In this document: positions 21,013 through 26,294 of the stretch, piece by piece
Position numbering within the stretch: position 1 is the stretch's first letter
Layout of the letters: each line of letters starts with the position of its first letter
Notes under the pieces: model-generated
Database searches by the model: none
Told to the model about the DNA's origin: nothing
What the model saw: the letters and a program-made list of their open reading frames with translations, nothing else
Assembly (NCBI GenBank): GCA_001917125.1
Contig: MNTU01000023.1
Span: forward strand, 1-26,294
Reading direction: 5' to 3'
From: Azospirillum sp. 47_25
GTDB taxonomy: Bacteria; Pseudomonadota; Alphaproteobacteria; RF32; CAG-239
Length of the DNA: 26,294 bases
Position numbers and translations under genes: made by a program

Positions 21013-21449
21013 CTTCCGTTTTCTTCCTGCTGCCAGTAATAAGTTTCCATTCCGGCAGCTTTAAATTCTTTCCACAGACCGCGGGATTGTTCAACCGCAG
21101 TTTCAAGATTGCCGTCGAAAATATTGAAAATACGTTCATAAGCGCCGGCATCATCTGCGCTGACGGCGGCTCCGTCGACCAAAAAAAGGAGGGCGGCGTG
21201 GTTGGGGTTGTCGTTGTCGGAGCTTAGCCAAATCGGCTGCAGTTCGGCAAAGCCGTCTTTTTTGCTTCCGTGGGGAATGAAGGAGGTGTCGTCAAAGGTC
21301 CATAAGTGCGAGTTGATGAATTCGACGCGCATTTCGTTGCCGACTTTGATTTTGATGTTTTTTCCGGTTGAATAGGCTTTTTCCAGCAATTTGGGCAAGA
21401 CCTGTTCCAGTGTTTGTTTTTGCAGGTGGTAAAAATCTACTCTAGTCAT
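20994..21449 (-). CDS. holC: DNA polymerase III chi subunit
   Basis: The chi subunit links the clamp loader to single-stranded DNA-binding protein. The 151-residue length is normal. MTRVDFYHLQKQTLEQVLPKLLEKAY is the family opening (a strand, then helix; shown in part), LWTFDDTSFIPHG is the conserved middle, and PIWLSS...AALLFLVDG is the third block. In many alphaproteobacteria holC sits next to pepA; here it lies between degQ and a dipeptidase gene. Its start overlaps the degQ stop by eight bases, and its stop overlaps the next gene by 19, so translation is coupled along the operon. Confidence 0.9.
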   Translation of the reverse strand: MTRVDFYHLQKQTLEQVLPKLLEKAYSTGKNIKIKVGNEMRVEFINSHLWTFDDTSFIPHGSKKDGFAELQPIWLSSDNDNPNHAALLFLVDGAAVSADDAGAYERIFNIFDGNLETAVEQSRGLWKEFKAAGMETYYWQQEENGRWIQKA

Positions 21450-22812
21450 GGCTCATTAACTTTACGGCTACAAAGTGAAGGGCTTCCTGTCCCTGAATGG
21501 CCAGTAAGACCGGACGGTTGTTTTCGCGCCGGGCATCGTTGACATATTCATGAAACGCGCTTTCGCCGATGATGTTGCGTTTGTCGATTTTAACGATAAT
21601 ATCGCCGATTTTGATGCCTTTGCGTGATGCATCGGAATTGGGCAGAATATCAGTGACGACCACTCCCGATGTTGACGGGGCCAGTTTGTAACGTTCGGCC
21701 AGTTCGGGAGAAATTTCCTTGACGGTAAAGCCGATGATATTCAGGCTTTCGCCGTTATCCGGCGTTTCTGCGGCGTCTGAAGCTGTTTCTTTGGCTGCGG
21801 AAAGCGGCGTTTCTTCCGGCATCAGTTCTATCGGAACGGTGAGGGTTTGTTTTTGTCCGCTGCGCCATATCTCAATCGGGGCCGGTGTGCCGATTTTGGT
21901 TTCGGCAATCAGGCGGGAAAGATTTTTGGTGTTGTCAATCGGCTGACGGTTGAAACTTAAGACGATGTCACCGGCCTGAAGACCTGCTTTTTGTGCCGGT
22001 CCCTGTTCGGTTACCCCGGAGACGACCACGCCCTGATTGGCGCTGATACCCAGGCTGTCGGCGATTTCCGGCGTGTTGGGCTGAATTTTAATGCCAATCC
22101 AGCCGCGTTTGACTTCGCCGTGTTCTTTCAGCTGACTGATAACCCATCCGGCCAGATTGGCGGGAATGGCAAAGCCGACGCCCTGACTTGCGCCGGTGGT
22201 CGAAAAAATGGCGCTGCTGATGCCGATGACTTCACCTTGCAGATTAAACATCGGGCCGCCGGAGTTGCCCTGGTTAATAGAAGCATCGGTTTGGATAAAA
22301 CTGTCGTAGGGGCCGGATTCAATATCCCGTGATTTGGCTGAAACAATGCCGGCGGTAACACTGCTGCCGAGGCCGAAAGGATTGCCGATGGCCAAAACCC
22401 AGTCGCCGACGCGAATCTTGTCCGAATCGCCGAATTTAACCGCATTTAAGGGGCGTTTCGTTTCGATTTTAATCAGAGCCAGGTCGGTTTTGGGATCTTT
22501 GCCGATGACTCTGGCTTCGGTTTTGGTGTCGTCCGAGAGGGTGATGCTGATGCTTTCGGCTTTGTCAACCACGTGGTTGTTAGTGATGATGTAGCCGTTT
22601 CCGTCTATGATAAAACCGGAACCGAGAGATTCCGACAAGGGCGTGTTCCCTTCGCCGTTTTCCGTTTCGTTTTGACTGAAGCTGGAAATATTGACCACGC
22701 TCGGGGTCAGTTTTTCTGCCAGGTCGGCAAAGGAGGGAAACTGCGCCCCGGCTTCACCGCTGAAGCCGAGGGACGCAATGAAAAAAGCAAACAGAACCGG
22801 TTTTATCCGCAT
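21442..22812 (-). CDS. Periplasmic serine endoprotease of the DegP/DegQ (Do/HtrA) family
   Basis: Degrades or refolds damaged envelope proteins in the periplasm. A signal peptide (MRIKPVLFAFFIASLGFSGEAGA, shown in part) precedes the trypsin-like domain, with the catalytic triad at His80 (TNNHVV), Asp110 (TDLALIKI) and Ser184 (GNSGGP). Two PDZ domains follow, roughly 235-330 and 360-450, as in DegP and DegQ. The 456-residue length is typical. A Ser/Glu-rich stretch at ~330-355 links the PDZ domains. The Cys-containing loop found in E. coli DegP is not seen, so DegQ-like is the closer guess. Start five bases after the hflC stop, with AAGGA upstream. Confidence 0.93.
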   Translation of the reverse strand: MRIKPVLFAFFIASLGFSGEAGAQFPSFADLAEKLTPSVVNISSFSQNETENGEGNTPLSESLGSGFIIDGNGYIITNNHVVDKAESISITLSDDTKTEARVIGKDPKTDLALIKIETKRPLNAVKFGDSDKIRVGDWVLAIGNPFGLGSSVTAGIVSAKSRDIESGPYDSFIQTDASINQGNSGGPMFNLQGEVIGISSAIFSTTGASQGVGFAIPANLAGWVISQLKEHGEVKRGWIGIKIQPNTPEIADSLGISANQGVVVSGVTEQGPAQKAGLQAGDIVLSFNRQPIDNTKNLSRLIAETKIGTPAPIEIWRSGQKQTLTVPIELMPEETPLSAAKETASDAAETPDNGESLNIIGFTVKEISPELAERYKLAPSTSGVVVTDILPNSDASRKGIKIGDIIVKIDKRNIIGESAFHEYVNDARRENNRPVLLAIQGQEALHFVAVKLMSHD

Positions 22813-22817
22813 CAGGC

Positions 22818-23693
22818 TTATTTCCTTTTCGGGGCGGAATTTCCGAAGTATTCAAAAAATTCGGAGTCCGGAGACAAGACCAAAGAAGCGCTGCCGTCAG
22901 CCAAGGCGTTTTTGTAGGCTTCCAGCGAACGGTAGAAGGCGTAAAACTGCGGGTCGAGGTTGGCTGCGTCATTCCAGATTTTAATGGCCTGTTCGTCACC
23001 CTGACCGCGGGTAATCTGCGCCTGTTTTTCAGCTTCGGCGATGATGATGGTGCGTTCTTTTTCGGCTTTGGCGCGAATCTGCTGTGCCTGCTGCTGCCCC
23101 TGAGCGCGGAATTCTTTGGCATCGCGTTCGCGTTCGGTTTTCATGCGGGCGTTAATCGCCTGCAGAACCTGAAGCGGCAAATCTGCCCGGCGGATACGCA
23201 CGTCAGCGACGCTGACGCCGATTTGGGCGGCATCGCTTTTGACAGCCGAACTGATGTCGCTCATAATCTGGGTCCGTTTCTGGGAGAGCAGTTCCGGCAG
23301 AGTAATGCGGCCGAGAATTTTACGGACGGAAGAATTGACGATTTCCGCCAGTTTGCCGCGGGCCTGCTCTTCGGTGCGGACGGTCTTGTAAAAACGCAGC
23401 GGATCAACGATTTTATAGCGGGTGAAACTGTCAACGTCGAGACGTTTTTTGTCATTAAGGACGATTTCCTGTGCCGGCGGGTCAAGGTTTAACAAACGCG
23501 TGTCGTAAATGACCACGTTTTGAATAAACGGCACTTTGAATTTCAGTCCCGGTTCCTTGACCAGGCGCATCGGTTCGCCGAACTGGAGGACAATCGCCTG
23601 TTCCGGCTGGGCGACGATATAAACGGAATTGGCACCGACAAACAAAACGACAGCCAGAACCGCCAGAAGATAATATTTGTAACGATTAAACAT
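22818..23693 (-). CDS. hflC: HflC, regulator subunit of FtsH protease
   Basis: Forms with HflK a large membrane-anchored ring around FtsH that limits its degradation of membrane proteins. After one N-terminal membrane helix (YYLLAVLAVVLFVGANSVYIV, in part), the SPFH/band-7 domain runs to about residue 190 (QPEQAIVLQFGEPMRLV is its opening). An Arg/Ala/Glu-rich coiled coil of about 60 residues (KEFRAQGQQQAQQIRAKAEK) then follows. ATG 23693 is chosen because GGAG lies seven bases before it; ATG 23699 is too close to that site, and an upstream in-frame start at 23720 overlaps hflK. The length of 291 residues is normal. Confidence 0.94.
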   Translation of the reverse strand: MFNRYKYYLLAVLAVVLFVGANSVYIVAQPEQAIVLQFGEPMRLVKEPGLKFKVPFIQNVVIYDTRLLNLDPPAQEIVLNDKKRLDVDSFTRYKIVDPLRFYKTVRTEEQARGKLAEIVNSSVRKILGRITLPELLSQKRTQIMSDISSAVKSDAAQIGVSVADVRIRRADLPLQVLQAINARMKTERERDAKEFRAQGQQQAQQIRAKAEKERTIIIAEAEKQAQITRGQGDEQAIKIWNDAANLDPQFYAFYRSLEAYKNALADGSASLVLSPDSEFFEYFGNSAPKRK

Positions 23694-23703
23694 GGGCATT
23701 CTC

Positions 23704-24756
23704 CTATTTCTCGGTTGCAACGGTTGACGTATTGGTGTTCAGCGGCAGCAGGGGCAGCACATTGTTGCCTTTGGCCGACTGGTCGAGAATAATCTTGTTT
23801 GATTTGTTCAGGACGTTTTCCATCGTTTCGAGATACAGGCGTTTGCTGGTAACTTCTTTGCCCTGTTTATAGGCGTTATAGACCGAGATAAAACGTTCGG
23901 CGTCACCTTTGGCTTTGTTAACCACGGCTTCTTTGTAAGCCTGAGCGTTTTGCAGGCGCTGGGAGGCTTCGCCGCGAGCCTTGGGCAGAATTTCGTTGCG
24001 ATAGGCTTCAGCCTCGTTTTTGAAACGTTCCATATCCGCTTTGGCGCGCTGAACTTCGTTGAAGGCATCGACAACCTGTTTGGGCGGATCGGCCTTTTGC
24101 AGTTTGACACGGACGATTTCTATGCCGGAGCCGAATTCGTCAAGCACTTTCTGCAGTTCGGCCTTGGTTTCGTCTTCAACTTTGCCGCGGTCACCGGTGA
24201 TAATCGGCTGCATTTCCGACTGTCCGACAATTTCGCGCAGAACCGACTGGGCGGCGACCTGAACGGTGATGTCCGGGCTGCGCATGTTGAAGAGGTAGTC
24301 TTTGGCATTTTTAATGCGCCAGACAACAGTCAGGTTGATGTCAACGATGTTTTCGTCACCGGTCAGCATGTGGCTTTCGGTGAAAGAGTTACTGCCGCTA
24401 CTGTAAGCGGCTTCGCCGATGGTGATGCTTCTTTCCTGAGTGATGCTGACTTTTTCGACGCTTTCAATCGGGTAGGGCAGATGGTAGTGCAGGCCGGCAT
24501 CGGTCGTGTAGGCATAAGCGCCGAAACGCAGAACGACGCCCTGTTCGCTGGGCTGAATTTGATAAAAGCCCGAAAGCAGCCAAATAACCAGCAGTGCAAG
24601 AAGCGCCCAGCGGATTTTGAAATCGAATCCGTCGTCTTTTTTTATGCGCTCCAGCACGCTGAAATCGACGACTTTAGGACTGTTTAAGGTTTCTTCATTG
24701 TCGCCCCAGGGGTTTGCATTGTCATTGTTTCCCCATGGTCCTTGATTTTTTGCCAT
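23704..24756 (-). CDS. hflK: HflK, regulator subunit of FtsH protease
   Basis: Partner of HflC in the FtsH-HflKC complex. The N-terminus is Asn/Gly/Pro-rich (GPWGNNDNANPWGDN), as in other HflK proteins. One membrane helix at about residues 48-65 (WALLALLVIWLLSGFY) leads into the SPFH domain (QIQPSEQGVVLRFGAY), then a coiled coil rich in Ala/Glu/Arg. Length ~350 residues is normal. ATG 24756 follows AGAGGTG at proper spacing; a GTG in the same frame at 24765 lies within that site. First gene of the five-gene minus-strand run, divergent from mrp across a 107-base AT-rich gap that should hold both promoters. Confidence 0.94.
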   Translation of the reverse strand: MAKNQGPWGNNDNANPWGDNEETLNSPKVVDFSVLERIKKDDGFDFKIRWALLALLVIWLLSGFYQIQPSEQGVVLRFGAYAYTTDAGLHYHLPYPIESVEKVSITQERSITIGEAAYSSGSNSFTESHMLTGDENIVDINLTVVWRIKNAKDYLFNMRSPDITVQVAAQSVLREIVGQSEMQPIITGDRGKVEDETKAELQKVLDEFGSGIEIVRVKLQKADPPKQVVDAFNEVQRAKADMERFKNEAEAYRNEILPKARGEASQRLQNAQAYKEAVVNKAKGDAERFISVYNAYKQGKEVTSKRLYLETMENVLNKSNKIILDQSAKGNNVLPLLPLNTNTSTVATEK

Positions 24757-24863
24757 ATTTTGCACCTCTGTCTATTTTATTAATTGCTTTGTTCTCATAT
24801 ATAATATAAATATCAGCTAAAAACAATTGATGATAAAACTATCAACAGGCAGAGGAGCGCATT

Positions 24864-25862
24864 ATGGAAAGTGAAATCAGCCGGATTGCCGGCGAATATT
24901 TCAATGCCGCAGATATTGAAAGCGTTAAAGTCAATGATAAACGGATTATCGTAACTTTACGGAACGGCAATGAAAATTCCGATAAAGACGAGGCGCTGAA
25001 ACAGCGATTGTCAGCGTTGGCCGGGGAGCGCAGAATTTCGGTGATTCATACCGGTGAAAAGGCAGCCCCGTCGCTGAAACCTGAGGAAGAAAAATGGCTG
25101 GTTCCGGGCGTGAAGAAGATTATTGCCGTGGCTTCGGGAAAAGGCGGGGTCGGTAAATCGACAACTTCGGTCAATCTGGCTTTGGCTTTAGCCCAAACCG
25201 GACTTAAAACGGCTTTGTTTGATGCCGATATTTACGGGCCGTCGGTTCCGACGATGCTGGGATATGAGGGGGTGGCACCGGTGTCTTATGACGGCAAAAC
25301 TTTTGAACCGTTTCAATATCTGGGCATTAAGTCGATGTCCATCGGTACGCTGATTGATAAGGATGTTCCGTTGATTTGGCGCGGGGCCAAAGCCTGCGGG
25401 GCCATTCAGCAGCTTTTGACCGAGGTTAACTGGGGCGGAACGGATGTGCTGGTTATCGATATGCCGCCGGGAACCGGAGATATTCAGATTACGTTGTCGC
25501 AGAAACTGGATTTTGCCGGTGCGGTTATTGTTTCTACCCCGCAGGATATTGCGCTGATTGATGCGGTAAAAGGCGTTAATATGTTCAAAAAAGTTAATGT
25601 GCCGATTTTGGGCATTGTGGAAAATATGAGCTATTATATTTGCGAGCATTGCGGTGCCCGGGCGGATATTTTCGGCCATGAGGGTGCCCGTAAGACGGCA
25701 GAGAAACTGGGAGAGACTTTTTTGGGCGAAATTCCGCTGCATATTGCCATCCGCGAAAACTCGGATGCGGGAACACCGGTGGTTTACTCCATGCCGGGCA
25801 GTGCTTATGCCAATGCTTATTTGGCTGTTGCCCGTCAGATTAAAGAAAAACTCGGCTTTTGA
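24864..25862 (+). CDS. mrp: Mrp/ApbC-type P-loop ATPase, iron-sulfur cluster carrier
   Basis: Carries and delivers Fe-S clusters in the cytoplasm; works as an ATP-binding dimer. The 332 residues comprise an N-terminal MIP18/DUF59-like domain (~1-65), then the NTPase domain with the deviant Walker A motif GKGGVGKST at 92-100, DADIYGPSVP at 120-129, and VLVIDMPPGTGD at 195-206. The bridging-cluster Cys pair is C260-x2-C263 (YYICEHCG), as in the family. GAGGAG precedes ATG 24864. The N-terminal DUF59 domain lacks the usual Cys pattern of the separate SufT protein, which is normal for Mrp. Monocistronic. Confidence 0.95.
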   Translation: MESEISRIAGEYFNAADIESVKVNDKRIIVTLRNGNENSDKDEALKQRLSALAGERRISVIHTGEKAAPSLKPEEEKWLVPGVKKIIAVASGKGGVGKSTTSVNLALALAQTGLKTALFDADIYGPSVPTMLGYEGVAPVSYDGKTFEPFQYLGIKSMSIGTLIDKDVPLIWRGAKACGAIQQLLTEVNWGGTDVLVIDMPPGTGDIQITLSQKLDFAGAVIVSTPQDIALIDAVKGVNMFKKVNVPILGIVENMSYYICEHCGARADIFGHEGARKTAEKLGETFLGEIPLHIAIRENSDAGTPVVYSMPGSAYANAYLAVARQIKEKLGF

Positions 25863-25877
25863 TTTTGTCGGAGTATG

Positions 25878-25912
25878 AAAAAACAGCCTCGGTTACCGAG
25901 GCTGTTTTTTTT
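25878..25912. terminator. Bidirectional terminator between mrp and the edge gene
   Basis: AAAAAACAGCCTCGG and CCGAGGCTGTTTTTT form a perfect 15-bp stem with a 3-base loop and T runs on both strands. Confidence 0.93.
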
Positions 25913-26294
25913 AGTTTCCGGCAAAGGGAACAAAATATAATTGTACGTTGTCTGCGTCAATATTAATGCTGTCGCCGGATGCGACCATCAGAAAGAAAGT
26001 AGTTCCCTGTTTTTGAAGTCCGGTAATGGAACCAATTTTTGTACCGTTAACGGTGACGAATGCACCATATTTATTAATGTCAAAAAATTTGCCAAAGATA
26101 AATCCGCTTGATGAGGGATAAAAGCTTCCCTTGCTGACAGTTCTTTTTTTTGACCAATTGGGTTTAAATTGTTTGATGACATCTGCTTTTTTAGTGCAGT
26201 TAAAATAGGAGGTGTTAAAAGGGCACTTAAGGGCAGGGCCGACGCAGTCTGAAGTTGAACCGGTGTAACTGTAACCCAAATCAGAGCACGATGG
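25911..26294 (-). CDS. Partial Cys-rich protein running off the right edge
   Basis: The frame is open to the end of the window (PSCSDLGYSYTGSTSDC at the edge), so the N-terminus is missing. About 128 residues are visible. The first 35 contain the pattern C-x-D-L-G-Y-x8-D-C-x6-L-K-C-P-F-x6-F-x-C, which I associate with surface or secreted proteins of gut alphaproteobacteria, often in tandem copies. The Cys residues likely form disulfides outside the cytoplasm. The C-terminal ~65 residues are beta-rich (YGAFVTVNGTKIGSITGL) and end with FVPFAGN. No membrane segment is in the visible part. Family identity is inferred from memory only; a signal peptide would lie beyond the edge. Confidence 0.7.
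   Translation of the reverse strand, partial: PSCSDLGYSYTGSTSDCVGPALKCPFNTSYFNCTKKADVIKQFKPNWSKKRTVSKGSFYPSSSGFIFGKFFDINKYGAFVTVNGTKIGSITGLQKQGTTFFLMVASGDSINIDADNVQLYFVPFAGN

Noticed and set aside
23950..24687. 245-residue open frame on the plus strand within hflK
   Set aside because: Shadow of hflK, which carries full SPFH and coiled-coil features.

Overview
The window looks like chromosomal DNA of a gut-type, host-associated alphaproteobacterium. The clearest sign is the hflK-hflC-degQ-like run, an order common in Alphaproteobacteria, next to a divergent Mrp/ApbC ATPase, with Fe-SOD, Ogt, HolC and a LysR regulator elsewhere. Base composition is moderate, many small lineage-specific proteins of unknown function are present, and a Cys-rich 'LGY...C...LKCPF' protein sits at the right edge. 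My best guess is an uncultured RF32/'Azospirillum CAG'-like lineage; that placement is inference.

Layout. 1-1600: start of a minus-strand gene, sodB (Fe superoxide dismutase), and a tandem pair of small unknown genes. 1600-4720: a low-GC genomic island beside a tRNA-Glu(CTC) gene. It has remnants of two large serine recombinases lying head to head, then a complete retron: a phosphoribosyltransferase-like effector, a small winged-helix-like protein, an msr-msd RNA with a visible a1/a2 duplex and hairpins, and a retron reverse transcriptase with YADD. The order resembles published type III retrons. 4870-7480: an AT-rich orphan, a hexapeptide acyltransferase, a YD-repeat-like protein and a small membrane protein. 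7720-10090: ogt, then two adjacent paralogous proteins of an unrecognised family. 10170-11925: GNAT acetyltransferase with a small 59-residue gene behind it, divergent from a LysR regulator. 12014-14321: a DUF5131 (Gp37/Gp68) protein, a 49-residue lipoprotein, and a membrane-anchored lysozyme-fold protein that seems to lack the catalytic Glu. 14603-17924: a DedA/YqaA-like protein, an MFS transporter, an internally repetitive protein and a DksA/TraR zinc-finger protein. 17982-20199: two unknown proteins and a bacterial sugar transferase. 20362-24756 (minus): a tight five-gene run hflK, hflC, degQ-like, holC and a VanX-type dipeptidase. 24864-25862: mrp. 25911-26294: partial Cys-rich protein.

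How it fits together. The retron should act as a toxin/antitoxin-like phage-defence unit: RT plus msDNA hold the PRTase-like effector in check. HflK/HflC and the Do-type protease form an envelope quality-control set. Most other units are single genes closed by strong intrinsic terminators, several shared by convergent genes. Two gene-start patterns coexist: housekeeping genes have clear Shine-Dalgarno sites, while at least eight mostly lineage-specific genes have AT-rich leaders with none. Several of the latter also carry a recurring TTTGTCTA element upstream.
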